From Sinotaia quadrata (Eukaryota; Mollusca; Gastropoda; Architaenioglossa; Viviparidae), in contig CM054178.1 of assembly GCA_028829895.1 (NCBI GenBank), forward strand, positions 68,787,835 through 68,851,834: a DNA stretch of 64,000 nucleotides. The letters run 5' to 3'. A program made the translations under genes and the position numbers. Below, one piece after another: positions 36,252 to 48,649 of the stretch (its first letter is position 1; each line of letters starts with the position of its first letter). A model generated the notes under the pieces. That model was not told the DNA's origin and did not search any database. It worked only from the letters and a program-made list of their open reading frames with translations.

Positions 36252-36516
36252 AAAGTAAATTTATTACCTCCTTGGTCAGTGCACACAGAGATTCTGATCA
36301 TTACCCGTTATTTGTACTTTTGATATTTCTAGAGCTACCATTTTATTTTCAGAGTTAACTTTCCGTATCAGATTAGAGTTACCTTAAAGTAAATTTATTA
36401 TCTCCATGGTCAATGCACACAGAGATTCTGATCACTACCTTTATTTGTATTTTTGATATTTCTAGAACTACCATTTTATTTTCAGAGTTACCTTTCCTTA
36501 TCAGATTAGAGTTATC
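36252..36516. repeat. Tandem duplication of about 134 bp
   Basis: Two copies start AAAGTAAATTTATTA at 36,252 and 36,386 and share GCACACAGAGATTCTGATCA and ACCATTTTATTTTCAGAGTT. Confidence 0.92.
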
Positions 36517-36904
36517 TTTTCTGATCAAGTTACTACCTATTTCCTATCAAATAAAAAAATCAGTTCCACAGTTCAAATATACTAATTTATTGTACCTTAT
36601 CTCTAATCTGTGAATCATGTTCATTTAAAAATATTATCATGCATTTATTCTTTGCATAATTATGTGCAACTATAGATGTTTTAAGAGTGATACTGAATTT
36701 AATGTCTTGAAGCAGTTTTTTTTAATGTTGATGTGTTGGGGCAAGTATAGCTCTCCGTGCTTAGTAATGCGATTGTCTGGGAATGCGATTGTTCGGGATC
36801 ACCTGATGTCGCATGCATTCAGCTGTCAAGTGTGAGTGAATAAATCCATAATTATAGCTAACATGTTGGTTGTGAGTTGCCCCTCGGCTGTCCAGCTAGT
36901 ATAG

Positions 36905-37171
36905 TATGGGAGTTATGAGTTATCTTATTCTACCTGCTTAATGAGTCGTGCTCTGCAAAATGGAAAACCAGATGCACACATAATCAGTGAACTGTGCAGT
37001 TCATTGAGGCAATCAGCATACGTCGTCATCGTTTTGTCCAAGGATTTTGCGAGTTGTAGTCCAGGCATCCTGCAAACACTAAGTCAACTAGGCGCCATTG
37101 TAATGACCTCAACTTTCATGACGCTGGATGTCAATGGTGGAAGAACACTTATTGTGAATGTTTTGTTTTAA
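36905..37171 (+). pseudogene. TIR-domain-like fragment
   Basis: Open from 36,905 to a stop at 37,169-37,171, with an ATG at 36,941. The translation has TCLMSRALQNGKP followed by ISELCSSLRQSAYVVIVLSKDF. This order (Cys-Leu, Gly-Lys, amphipathic helix with Ser, then hydrophobic VIVLS-x-D/N-F) matches box 2 to the following strand of Toll/interleukin-1 receptor domains with about a three-residue indel. The expected Trp-Cys and Glu after it are absent, and no box 1 is seen upstream. It is probably a relic or an isolated exon piece; chance similarity is possible. Confidence 0.4.
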
Positions 37172-37179
37172 AAGGAAAA

Positions 37180-37740
37180 AAAATTAAAAAATGTTTCCCT
37201 TCCTTCGCAAAATAATCTAACTTAAAAAAAAATATGGAACCCATAGCAGTATTATTAAACATGATGAATACATTCAATTAACTGCTCTTCCTAATTCAAG
37301 AAGGAGTGGTCCACTAATACCCGTTTTGACTGCTTGTAGCAAGTGAAAAAAAAGCGATCAGTGCTATGAAACAACTGAAAGAACAATGTCAGTGACAACA
37401 CCCATTGGACTTGCTTAAGGTGACTTGTGCCGTGGGGGTTTAAAAAAGTCATTAAAAAAAGATTTATTCACACTTAAACCCTATAAGGTATAAGCTAACC
37501 ACACGCTCCACCACACTTCAGTATTGTCAGGCATTACAAAGTATGCGACAATTAAGGTATCGAGAAGATTATTAATTACAAATACGGCTAAGAACCCACA
37601 GTTCCAACCTGACCTGAGAGACGAAGACAAAAATTTAAAACGTGAAAAGACTTTGGGATAGATTAACATTTCATAGAAATAAAGTAATGGCGGGAGAAAA
37701 TTTGTTATAAAATCAAAATAATGCGAGCACGTTCTGATTG
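37180..37740. other. No recognised gene
   Basis: AT-rich sequence with oligo-A runs; nothing recognised. Confidence 0.5.
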
Positions 37741-37822
37741 ATTGATTTTTGCAAATATGTGGAGTCAGGAGTTGGAGTTAGTTATTAATTTGACAATAAT
37801 ATTCCACGAATCCACGTTCGGG

Positions 37823-37888
<66 letters not shown>

Positions 37889-38460
37889 AATTATAGTTCA
37901 ACAGTAGAGTCAAATACAAATTGCAGGTTAGTCCTATCAAAGAACAGAAATGGAGTTATTGGAATAGGTTATTACAAACTTCACATAATCTGGATTAAGT
38001 ACAGCTTCCAGTCTTTTCACTGGCCTTTTCAATCAGTGAATCACGTGACAATGTCAAAATGTCCGCGTTCAGCACGTGTTCCCGCCTCGTGTGCAAGAAA
38101 ACACTGACGCGTCGTTCTTTTCAACTGACCTGAACTCTCTCTTGCAGTCAGTTTCTTGAGCAGAACACAATCACAATAACTGTGATATCTTCACTGGACT
38201 GATGCATTTAGCATCCTTGATTTGGTACATCAAAAGTAAGAGTGTAGCTTACTCCCTTATGCTTACACATTCTGCAACACACTTTGCAAGTTTCCCGCGC
38301 TTTCCCGGTCACTCAAGTCACAAGTAGTGAGCAAACGAAGGGTAGCTAGGAACTTGAAAGTTGAACTTGAGACTCACAGCTCAGGGTCAAACTCACACTC
38401 CCAGAATGAGACACAACCACAAACAAAAAGAAGAAGAAATCAGAAGAACATAACATAAGA
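37740..38460 (-). repeat. Diverged second copy of the family A 3' half, minus orientation
   Basis: Aligns with 38,570-39,150: both have a TA-rich microsatellite, then CAGTAGAGTC/CAATAGAGTC, AATGGAGTTATT, CAATGTCAAAATGTCCG/CAATGTCACAATGTCCG, CAGTTTCTTGAGCAGAACACA/CAGTTCCTTCAGAACACA, and the AACTTGAAA end. Confidence 0.7.
37823..37882. repeat. (TA)n microsatellite
   Basis: About 29 TA units, pure. Confidence 0.95.
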
Positions 38461-38529
38461 TTATCTATATGTATAAGATCAATAAATTTAACAATAAATG
38501 TATTGACCTTATACATATCTTAATCAATA

Positions 38530-38627
38530 AATTTATTAAATGAACAATCAAATATACATATGCCAATTATAATGAAATAGATTATTTGACATCAATATTC
38601 CATGAACTCGGATAATTTTTCATATAC

Positions 38628-38669
<42 letters not shown>

Positions 38670-39815
38670 ATATATATATATATATATAAGAGAGAGAGAA
38701 TTACTCTTCAGCAATAGAGTCCATACAAATCACGTTATTTCTATCAGAGAATAGTAATGGAGTTATTAGAGGGAGGTAATTTAAAGTCTTTTTTATATGA
38801 CCTGCTTCAACATTCTTCACTTGCTTTTGCAACAATGTCACAATGTCCGTGTCAACACGAGTCTCCCGTCACATGTGTGGAAAACACTGATGCACTTTTA
38901 TATTCTTGAATGAACTTGAGTGCTCTCCTTACCATGTCAGTTCCTTCAGAACACAATGATTACAGTAATTCTGGTAACTTCAATGTCCTAGAATTCTCCT
39001 GATGTATCCAGCATATACACCAAAGTGGATAGCATACTCCTTTATGCTTAAACACTGCAATAGACATTTCCACACCTTCCCGGTCATACAAGGTTCTACC
39101 CATGAATATGTGAAGGGTAACTGAAAACTTGAAACTCAAAACTCGAAATTGAAAGTGCAGGTGAAAAGCTACTTGTTCACTGCAAAATATAATTAAGAAG
39201 CAAACCTAAGTTTCTCGTTTATCACAATATAGCTCCATTCTATCTTACATCCCATCCTCAACTTGCAATTTCCTGCAATAGTATTTATTAGACCGACACA
39301 CACACACACACATAGTAAAATAAATGCACCATATCATACAATGTCAAGTGTTAGCACACTACATGCGTGCAGCTTAGTTCAAAATTTGTAGAAATAAAGG
39401 TCAACTAACATAGTACACCTCTACATAAACACAAGTATAACATATCAATAGTAAAAATGAATGAAATATTCCTAAGTCCATTCTCTCTTAATCAGTCAGT
39501 TTTAACTCGCCATAAAGCGACTGCCTTTCAAAGCTGGACTTTCTCTTTTGCCACTCAAATTCAAAGTGATCAGAGAACAGAATTTTCTACAGCAAGTAGC
39601 TTTTTAATCTCAAACCATTGGCTGATCTCATTGTCATAAATAATAATCAATGGATAATAGAAAACTATTCACTTAGTTTGCGTTATGTCAGCAATCTAGA
39701 ATGTTCTTGCCTGGAGCTGTTTACTTCAACTCAGACACTTTCAAAATTAAACCATAAGGAGTGCCCAAGGTCGGGTTACTCTGACAATTTAGCACTTTAT
39801 ATAACAATTTAAACT
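38530..39815 (-). repeat. Interspersed family A, fuller copy, minus orientation
   Basis: Inverted relative to 48,650-49,870 and 56,150-57,225. Shared blocks are the end TTGTCAGAGTAACCCGAC (complement), TGAAAGTGTCTGAGTTGAAG (complement near 39,735) and TCTCTCTTAATCAGTCAGTTTTAAC. It contains CT and TA microsatellites at about 38,632-38,690. No protein or terminal structure is recognised, so the class is unknown. Confidence 0.7.
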
Positions 39816-40155
39816 AAAAATACAACAAAAACAGTACTTTCAGTTTCACTACTGATACTGCTTTGTGATTGGGTATTGTTTGTCTCAGGTATCTCTACTG
39901 TCAGGACCACTTTGTGCCAGACGTTAAACCGTTCGCAGTGCCACTTCCATCCCAGACAGTTGGAGTTTTAGTACTCCATTCGATGAGAGTAACACACACA
40001 ATTTGTACGAGCAACTGAGACTACGGATTCAACGACTGCATCTGTCGAACTGGTGGAACATTTCAGTGTGGACTGGGTCGGATTTGACTGGACAGGGCTA
40101 CATTTGACTGGACTGGACTGTATTGAATTATCGGACCTTCCTTCACGAACTAACG

Positions 40156-40246
40156 ATGAGCAAGAAAGGGTTATCGAAGAAAGGGGGGAAACATTTGAAC
40201 TGCCCAACAGCTAAGGATCTCGGGATAACTGATAAACAGTACGAAG
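40156..40246 (+). CDS. Calmodulin-like EF-hand protein, first coding exon
   Basis: ATG at 40,156 with an in-frame TGA upstream at 40,105. 30 codons plus one base: MSKKGLSKKGGKHLNC, then AKDLGITDKQYE, ending GAAG|GTAACT. The basic leader is followed by a segment like the 'LTEEQIAE' lead-in to the first calmodulin helix. The leftover G joins the AG at 58,911 to make Glu, giving DKQYEEIKRTFSMFDKDG, a calmodulin-like progression. The neighbouring acceptors GTTTGTCTCAG (39,889) and CCGTTCGCAG (39,936) could precede this exon. EF-hand proteins of this type bind calcium and regulate partners; the partner here is unknown. Confidence 0.75.
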
Positions 40247-40249
40247 GTA

Positions 40250-41100
40250 ACTAAATTATTCATTTAAACGAAAATATATATTGATTTCTATAAACTGATT
40301 CCGTTAGAGCACTGTTTTGTCATAATGAGAAATTCAGCTGGTTTGGATTTGCGTTGATCTTAATTTGATCATAGTTAATTAATTGCTGTCTTATAAGGAT
40401 TTCCAAATAACCAGTAAGAAAGAGAAAATATTTACCAGTATTTTTTTTAAAAAAGAATTATTATTCCCAATCGGATTGATTCCCCCAGTTTTGTCGACCC
40501 GTATAATTTCGATTTATTTTAAAAGCCTAGAATGACTATTATACATATATTACTTTAAAAGCTATAGTCACTGATTTCTTTTGGAATTATTTGAAGGCAC
40601 TCTGGTACGCAAAGAAATTCATTATGCATGTATGCATTTGTATGTGTGTGTGTGTGTGTGTTTGGTTGTGTGACTGTGTTTGTAGGTGTATAAACTAATA
40701 TTGAGTGAGTCGGCGTGACGTACCGAAGGGAAGTAAGCATGAGTAGCTTACGTCACACGTCACATATTCTTACATTAGTTCCACAATGAAAAGGACGGAA
40801 TTGTGTCTGAAGGTGTTTTCACCTTAGCTTGTTAAAGTGTTAAACTGTGTCAGAGGATATCAGGTGCACATTCCGCACGGAGTTACGTCTCTATTTTTCA
40901 TTTCTGGCGAATATAAATTTATAATAATTTCGTAGAGTTTTCCCAAACCCACCCAAAAGCAATAACTTTATTCAGTTGTCTTAAATGAGGACGATTTACT
41001 ATTTGCAACGTGAGAAAGCAATTCCCGTAATTTAATATCGACCATGAATTCGTCTCCCATTATATCGTAGAGCTCTTACAATGCGCTCAAACCGCTACTG
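40250..41100. other. EF-hand gene intron start, no feature recognised
   Basis: The inferred 18.7-kb intron begins at 40,247. This part holds a short GT run (about 40,641-40,662) and no recognised exon. Confidence 0.5.
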
Positions 41101-41117
41101 GAACTGATCACCCATTT

Positions 41118-41295
41118 TTTTGCCATGCAGCAATGCACATGGTAATCCCATCCGTATTCTGCCATGCAGACATGCACAGGGTAATTCTACCCGCTCTTTG
41201 CCATGCAGCAATTTACAGGGTAATTCCACCCGCTCCATACCATGCAGCGATGCACAAGATAATTCCACTCGCTTTCTGCCATGCAGCAATAGAGA
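41118..41295. repeat. 39-bp minisatellite, about five copies
   Basis: Units of GCCATGCAGCAATGCACA followed by GGTAATTCCACCCGCT. Frames on both strands stay open because of the 39-bp period. Confidence 0.88.
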
Positions 41296-42179
41296 GTTGC
41301 TGAGAATAGTCCACCCGACAAGGCTGTCGAAAGTGGAGCTGCTGTGGGCAGAGCAATGTCTCTGACCCAGCCACACGGATCCTGCAACGCAGCAACTTTC
41401 CAAATATCTGGAACAAATGGTCGCCATCTTTGGAGTGAAGAACCATAAGGACAATGTAAACCTGTCGGCGATACACCTGCGAAACTGTTTTGTCGTTTTG
41501 CCTCTCTCTGTTATCCGACGTCATCATTTTTTTCACAAAGGAAGCACAACAAAAAGATTGAACCAATCCGGATGAAGAGAACGACAACACAATTCAATTT
41601 ATTTTAATGGGGTTCACACATAAGTGTGGTTATTTAAAAAAATATGGCCTTTGTTTATATATTTACAAATGAAGAAAAACGTCTCATCTCACACGTATGC
41701 GTTGCAGCAAATGGCACAAGAATCTCATCTCACAGAACAAATAGAGCAAAAGGTACAAGAATATGCAGTGCTCTCTTTACTAGTTGTGGAAATGGTTCTT
41801 GCTGGTCACACCAGAAATCTAATTTCATCATAATGTTTCGCACCCCTCAGGAGGAGCTTCTTGCATCCCTGATTAGGAACCATTACTCTTTGAAGGAGGA
41901 TAATTCTAGACGCTATTCAAGGAATCTGAAATCCTGATTTCCTCCGAACAGAATATTCCCAGCTAGATGCTCACTTAAACTAAAAAGACAATTCCCTAGA
42001 GGATTCAACAAAATCATTATTATTTATCTAATCTTATAGTTAACAGGTATACTTGTACTATAACCACAAAACAAATGTTACATGACTCAAGCACCGCTTA
42101 GAAATGTAGGACAAAGTTGTCTTTCCATCGGCTAAAATATACTAATAAATTTAGAGACTACGATCTCTCTGGATGACTT

Positions 42180-42375
42180 CAATTATCTGCTGAAAGTTCC
42201 GGATGTCTTTAATCGTTTGCTGAAAGTTCCTGATGTCTTCAATCGTTTGCTGAAAGTTTTCAGATCTACTGTCCCGCACTGTGATCATGCTCGCCCGCCG
42301 GGACCTCTACTTGTTTACTGTCTCGCACTTTGATCATTCTCGCCCGCCGGGACCTCTACTCGTTTACCGTCCCGC
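42180..42375. repeat. Two short tandem repeats side by side
   Basis: A 30-bp unit (TTTGCTGAAAGTTCCTGATGTC type, about three copies) is followed by a 51-bp unit with CTCGCCCGCCGGGACCTCTAC in two copies. Confidence 0.8.
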
Positions 42376-42379
42376 GCTT

Positions 42380-43020
42380 GCTGCGTTAGGGTATGTTTAT
42401 CTGTCCAACGTATCCACACCAATTGTGGTTGAACTCGCTCATGAAATATTAATCAGAGGCTGTGGTTGTGAGAACTCTGTATATTAAAGTATTATCGGGG
42501 AGTGATAGAGCATTGTTATTTAGCAAACATAAAATATGTAGTCACCATGGCACACCTAGAACATGTATAAACATTTTCTCAAATATTCTTTTCTTCTCTG
42601 ATCATCATTTCTCGTATTACAGAGTTTTCCGCATTATGTGCATTAGTAAAATCGAAAATCTTGCCGAAGCTCGCTTTATTAGAATCTCTTTAAATTATGA
42701 CTCTCAGTGTCCTTTCTTTACTTACGTCACGAAAGACTCATTAAGTGTGCTTTCATGTTGACCCAGAGTTCTCTTTCTTTATCGCTAGGGGTGAATATAC
42801 ACTCACAACTACATTCTCATGTGCGCATTATATTCGTGGGACATGCCATTTCATAATATTTGAATATATGGACTTTATCCCAAGCATCGGTGCGTGCTAG
42901 GCACATGTAGACTTATTTTATAATTATTCATTCTAAATTTAATTATATGAAAAATATTAATGCACTTATGATTTTGTTTCAGTGATCTAGTTTCGATTCA
43001 AAATCATCTATATCTGAACA
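42380..43020. other. No recognised gene
   Basis: AT-rich intronic sequence; nothing recognised. Confidence 0.45.
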
Positions 43021-43022
43021 GG

Positions 43023-43640
43023 TGTTTGTAGAAAGAGGGAATGTATAGACTATAGCCACAGTTACACGAAAGATTACGTGTTTGTAGAAAGAGGGAGTGT
43101 ATATGCTATAGCCACAGTTACACGAAAGATTACGTGTTTGTAGAAAGAGGGAATGTATATACTATAGCCACAGTTACACGAAAGATTACGTGTTTGTAGA
43201 AAGAGGGAGTGTATATGCTATAGCCACAGTTACACGAAAGATTACGTGTTTGTAGAAAGAGGGAATGTATATACTATAGCCACAGTTACACGAAAGATTA
43301 CGTGTTTGTAGAAAGAGGGAATGTATATGCTATAGCCACAGTTACACGAAAGATTACGTGTTTGTAGAAAGAGGGAGTGTATATGATATAGCCACAGTTA
43401 CACGAAAGATTACGTGTTTGTAGAAAGAGGGAATGTATATGCTATAGCCACAGTTACACGAAAGATTACGTGTTTGTAGAAAGAGGGAATGTATATGCTA
43501 TAGCCACAGTTACACGAAAGATTACGTGTTTGTAGAAAGAGGGAATGTATATGCTATAGCCACAGTTACACGAAAGATTACGTGTTTGTAGAAAGAGGGA
43601 ATGTATATGCTATAGCCACAGTTACACGAAAGATTACGCA
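43023..43640. repeat. 56-bp minisatellite, 11 copies
   Basis: The unit GTTTGTAGAAAGAGGGAATG plus TATATGCTATAGCCACAGTT and ACACGAAAGATTACGT is highly uniform, with A/G alternation in GGGAATG/GGGAGTG. Confidence 0.96.
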
Positions 43641-43649
43641 TTTTGAGTC

Positions 43650-44560
43650 AAATAACCGGGGCATCGAGCTCTGAAACCTTATCTGTAATTGTCTGAAGAA
43701 ATACAAAGCCAAATGAATCAATAGACATTTGAGAATAGCACAGTCGGAAATAAGCACATTTCTATGATTGCTGGAAGGGGACAAAGAGCCTTGCAGCCGC
43801 CTGACGAAACAGCCACGTTCGAACCTTAATCTCTGGGCTCATTAATCAAGTCTTTTCCTCTGCGTGTCCCTTGATGCGAAGAAAATCATACGCATGCACG
43901 CACGGACACAAACAACACACACTAACAACAAGAAAACTCTACTTCGCTGTCAATCAAATACAACAGTTAGATCCACCCCGTGTATTGACTGCGCCATAAT
44001 AATGAGTATATTCAGTCTGTGTCCATGGAAAAAAGGCATAAATCAAATGCCTCGAGAGGTTAACGAGTTTGACACCTATGGCTTGGGTGAGGTGAGATAC
44101 AGAACTGGAATATTATCGGTCTGATGACCGGGAGATGAGAAATCCGTAAGCAACTGAAGAACGGAGCAGCATGCAGAATTTTTAATTCTACACGATAGGG
44201 AAAACATGTGAAAGTAGTTGGCGATTTTGACAAAGGATTCTCTGCTTATTCTTATGACCTACGAGTCAGTCTGTTGTATTCTATAACAAGATTCTCTGCT
44301 TACACTAAGCTCCCTTGTGACTTACAAATCAGTCTGCTGTATTATATAACATGATTTTCTTGCTTACACTTACCTCCCCCTTTGACTTACGAGTCGATCT
44401 GCTTTATTACATAAGTACTGCTTGCAGCTTAGGGAGCGCGAAAGCGGCGGAAGCCGGAAGCGCCCCCTACATTAGCAGGCAAGCAGCTTAGGGAAACATG
44501 ATGAGTTTGTCAAACCTGAGTAACAATAATACACTGGAGACATTACGATCATATATCCCA
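43650..44560. other. No recognised gene; small GC-rich block flanked by direct repeats
   Basis: At 44,424-44,494 about 47 bp of GC-rich sequence (GAAAGCGGCGGAAGCCGGAA) lies between two copies of GCAGCTTAGGGA. Around 44,230-44,400 a loose repeat of TTCTCTGCTTA with GTCTGCTGTATTATATAAC occurs. No gene seen. Confidence 0.45.
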
Positions 44561-44569
44561 ATCATAAAG

Positions 44570-45195
44570 GTGTGTGCACACTTAATACACAGTACACACA
44601 TGATACACGATACACACATAAAATACTCGCACAGCACACACATGATACACAATACACACATAAAATACTCGCACAGTACACACACATAAATACACATATT
44701 AATATGCCCACACAATACTAACACTCACAATGCATGCACTCAAACACAATATACACACATATAGTATGCACAATGTACATACACATAATACGTACACATA
44801 AATATACAATACTTACATAATGTATACACATACATATACAGTACAGACATAAGTCATAGACAAACAATGCATTAAAATATAATACACATATAACACACAC
44901 ATTAACATACAGCAAATTTAGCACATGCACTCATAATGCACACAAACACACAATACATACATATATAATACACACATAAAATACAAAAACACATAATACG
45001 AACACATTCATACACATAATACATAACATATACCTTTACATAATACACGAACACAAATACTCAAACTCACACAATCAACAGCAACAAAGACGCACGTATA
45101 CACATCACGTTTACGCTTACAACCCTCCCTTCAGTATTAGTTTTTATTCTTTCTTATCACACACACACACACATACGCACACACACCACACACAT

Positions 45196-45240
<45 letters not shown>
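44570..45240. repeat. ACA/ATA-rich simple-sequence region with (AC)n
   Basis: About 600 bp of degenerate ACACATA-type sequence, ending in an (AC)n tract at about 45,205-45,240. All frames through it are low complexity. Confidence 0.85.
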
Positions 45241-45244
<4 letters not shown>

Positions 45245-45943
45245 CACACGCATAAAAAGCACACATTTATTCTTTCTTACCTCTTTGTTTTTTCCCCAGT
45301 TCCCACTTTGTCTTAAGAGGAGTTTAAGATCTACACGTACGCACATATAGAGAAAATTATCACCACCACCACCAACATAAACAACACAAACTGAAATCTT
45401 ACACACACGCAAGGAAATAAGTTTTGAAAGAACTGAAAGCTCACGAGAGAAGCACTAACAAATGTTAAAAAAATATTATTTCGATCACAATCAGTCATGC
45501 CCGATCAAACTTTCGAAAACTTCGCTCAAGGGAGATAAGCATTATGTCAGACCGCCACCTATGTTAGTTCCCAAAGTCCACAACGTCATTAGGCGCTGTT
45601 ATCATTGGACGTATATTTGTTGTATAGGCGAAAGGTCGGAGATCAAACTAACAGGACAAGAAACAAGGGGAATTACTTGCTAATTACGGCTATGACCGGG
45701 CCAAAAGATGTCTAGATCATGTTTTTACTTATAGGATCTGGAATTCTCAGTTGGTTTAGCTATTGTTAGGTGTTGCTTTTTCTGCGTAATTTATTTTGTT
45801 TCATACAGTCATATTGTAATTCTGGTCGTCGTCATCATTATCATTTTCTTCTTTTCCCTATCGTCGGTCATATATTAATTCCAATAATAGTATAGCGATA
45901 AGAGAAGTAGTAGTAGCCAACGTTCCCTCTAATATTTTCCGTC

Positions 45944-46230
45944 TGCGCGTAACTTTTCCCTGTATGCGCGTAACTTTTCCCTGTCTGCGCGTAACTTTTC
46001 CCTGTCTGCGCGTAACTTTTCCCTGTCTGTGCGTAACTTTTCCCTGTATGCGCGTAACTTTTCCCTGTCTGCGCGTAACTTTTCCCTGTCTGCGCGTAAC
46101 TTTTCCCTGTATGCGCGTAACTTTTCCCTGTATGCGCGTAACTTTTCCCTGTCTGCGCGTAACTTTTCCCTGTATGCGCGTAACTTTTCCCTGTCTGCGC
46201 GTAACTTTTCCCTGTATGCGCGGACCTTTT
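45944..46230. repeat. 21-bp minisatellite, about 13 copies
   Basis: The unit GCGCGTAACTTTTCCCTGT(C/A)T is near-identical throughout. The 152-codon and other open frames over it result from the 21-bp period. Confidence 0.96.
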
Positions 46231-46369
46231 TCTTGTGTGCGGAACTGGCGGTTGTTTGAGCTTGCTCCCAAAACGTGCGTGGAACGTTCACACACATTCA
46301 TGATATAGATTATCATCTATCGGTTAAATAGACAGTACTCTTATGGAACTCAATCGACCAAATTGACAC

Positions 46370-46660
46370 ATCGCATATATTGTTCTATTGATAAAATTGA
46401 CAGTACGCGTGTATGGCTGTATTGGTCTACTTAGCAGCACACATATATTATGGATCGATTGATCAATAGACAGTACGCTTGTATGGCTGTATTAATCAAC
46501 TAGGCAGCACGCATGTATGGATCGATTGATCAATAGACAGTACGTTTGTATGGCTGTATTGATCTACTTAGCAGCACACATATATGGATCGATTGATCAA
46601 TAGACAGTACGCTTGTATGGCTGTATTAATCAACTAGGCAGCATGCATGTATGGATTGAT
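46370..46660. repeat. About 67-bp degenerate tandem repeat
   Basis: Units containing GACAGTACGCTTGTATGGCT and GCAGCAC(A/G)CAT, then ATGGATCGATTGATCAATA, about four copies. Confidence 0.85.
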
Positions 46661-47264
46661 AGTACGCCGCTGTGACTCAGCTGATCAAGTTGACAGTATG
46701 TCTTCATGGTCCTGTTGATCAGTTATTACTAATTCAGCAGCGTACCGAAAATCATGCTCGCTTGCATTGAATATGGAAAAATAATTGCCGCATTACTTAA
46801 TACTTCTCACCCAATAATCTTTTTCCGAGCGGAGTTATGCAAGTTATGGTCAGTAAAATATATTTGCATTCAGATCAACATCATAACTGTAGCACGTTTT
46901 AATAGTCTTAGCCGTTCTGCAAAGGAAATAATGCCTGTATGTCCACCATTTGTAGTGGACCGGTGAGAGTTCTCTCCCCAAAGTAAGTAAATAATTTGTT
47001 ACTATGATACGCCTGTCTTCCACACAGTTCAGGTCAAAACTGCCTCAGATTGCTCAGAATAGTGTCCAAATTCCTGTTGGCATTAATATCTTTAAAAAAA
47101 AGAAGAAATTTTCGAGAAATCGTTGTTTTAGCCAACTTTTTCCTGGTTAAAGCACGCTCGACTTTATTTAATTATTGCCACGCCTTTGGCTAATCGTACT
47201 TATTAGTGCGTGTCGATGACTATTCATCCTCAGCAACTTGTTCTTTTTAAAACATATCTTGGAT

Positions 47265-47765
47265 GCATAGGTGTAATATAGTTAATACATTGATGTACTA
47301 TGGATGTAGTTTGTATAGATGTATTATAGATGATGCATATCTTTACTATGGATGATGTTCAGATGTACTGTTGGTTATACATAGGTAGACTGTGAATAAT
47401 GTATACTGTGAATAGTGTGTAGATGTACTGTGGATAATGCATATCTGAACTATGGATGGTGCATAGCTGTAAAATGGATGATGTATAAATGCATCAAGGA
47501 TGATGTACAGATGTACTGTAGATGATTTGTAGCTGTACTATGGATGATGTACATATGTACTGTAGGTGATTTGTAGCTGTACTATGGAAGATGCATAGGT
47601 ATACTGTGAATAGTGTGTAGATGTACTGTGGATGATGTGATCTAATTTGGATGTATGTATAGATGTAATATGGATGATGTAATGATGTACCTAGGATGAT
47701 GTATAGGTGACCTATAGATGAGATATTTATGTACTGTTGATGAGGTATAGTTGTACTGTAAGTAA
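47265..47765. repeat. Degenerate short tandem repeat (GATGTACTGTGGATGATG type)
   Basis: About 500 bp of roughly 22-26-bp units such as TGTAGATGTACTGTGGATGA with many substitutions and indels. Confidence 0.8.
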
Positions 47766-48223
47766 TGCAAGGAAATCTACGACTGAAGGAATTAAGACCT
47801 GCAACAATTCACACACGGTGACAAGAGAATCGGTAAAAGCTTCTCTGGAAAACTATAATTTGAAAAGGTTACAATCCTCTGAATATATTACATATTAATA
47901 CTTCATACCACGCTGGCAAATCGATACTTCGTCAAGTTTAACTGAATAAATATTATTTATTCATAAACTCGACACAAAGCAAAACTTGTCAGTCAGGAAG
48001 CCAAACAAATTTAAAAAGAAAATGCCAACGGTCGATATATCGAGTTTCTGGTCGATATACTCCTTTAGATCTATTCATGACGCGACAACAGAGTGAAGTT
48101 TTCTGGGTTTTTTAAAATAAAAAGTTATTCGTTTCTCCCGCACACAATGGTATTTATACAGTTATATTTTGAAAGAAATACGGACTTATGCTTGTGTGAT
48201 CGTGTGCAAGAGAAATCGAAATT

Positions 48224-48590
48224 AATTCCTTAACGTGTTCAATTCTCACAGACAGAAAATACTGAAGGGTCTTAATTAATTCCTTAACGTGTTCAGTTCT
48301 CACAGACAGAAACTACTGAAGGGTCTTAATTAATTCCTTAACGTGTTCAGTTCTCACAGACAGAAAATACTGAAGGGTCTTAATTAATTCCTTAACGTGT
48401 TCAGTTCTCACAGACAGAAAATACTGAAGGGTCTTAATTAATTCCTTAACGCGTTCAGTTCTCACAGACAGAAAATACTGAAGGGTCTTAATTAATTCCT
48501 TAACGCGTTCAGTTCTCACAGACAGAAAATACTGAAGGGTCTTAATTAATTCCTTAACGCGTTCAGTTCTCACAGACAGAAAATACTGAA
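48224..48590. repeat. 54-bp minisatellite, about seven copies
   Basis: The unit TTCTCACAGACAGAAAATAC plus TGAAGGGTCTTAATTAATTC and CTTAACG(T/C)GTTCAG. The minus strand reads as an 18-residue repeat by virtue of its period. Confidence 0.95.
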
Positions 48591-48649
48591 GCACTCGCTG
48601 ACCCACCCACCCCAAGCAATGGTGATTGTATACTACCTGTGAGCGAGTA

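Noticed and set aside
41095..41590. Overlapping open frames on both strands
   Set aside because: Half of it is a 39-bp minisatellite and the rest has no motif; frames on both strands point to composition rather than coding.
45858..46316. Open frames of 76-152 codons on both strands made of a 7-residue repeat
   Set aside because: They are the product of a 21-bp minisatellite; a period divisible by three keeps frames open. No other coding sign.
48313..48615. 100-codon minus-strand frame with an 18-residue repeat
   Set aside because: Consequence of the 54-bp tandem repeat.
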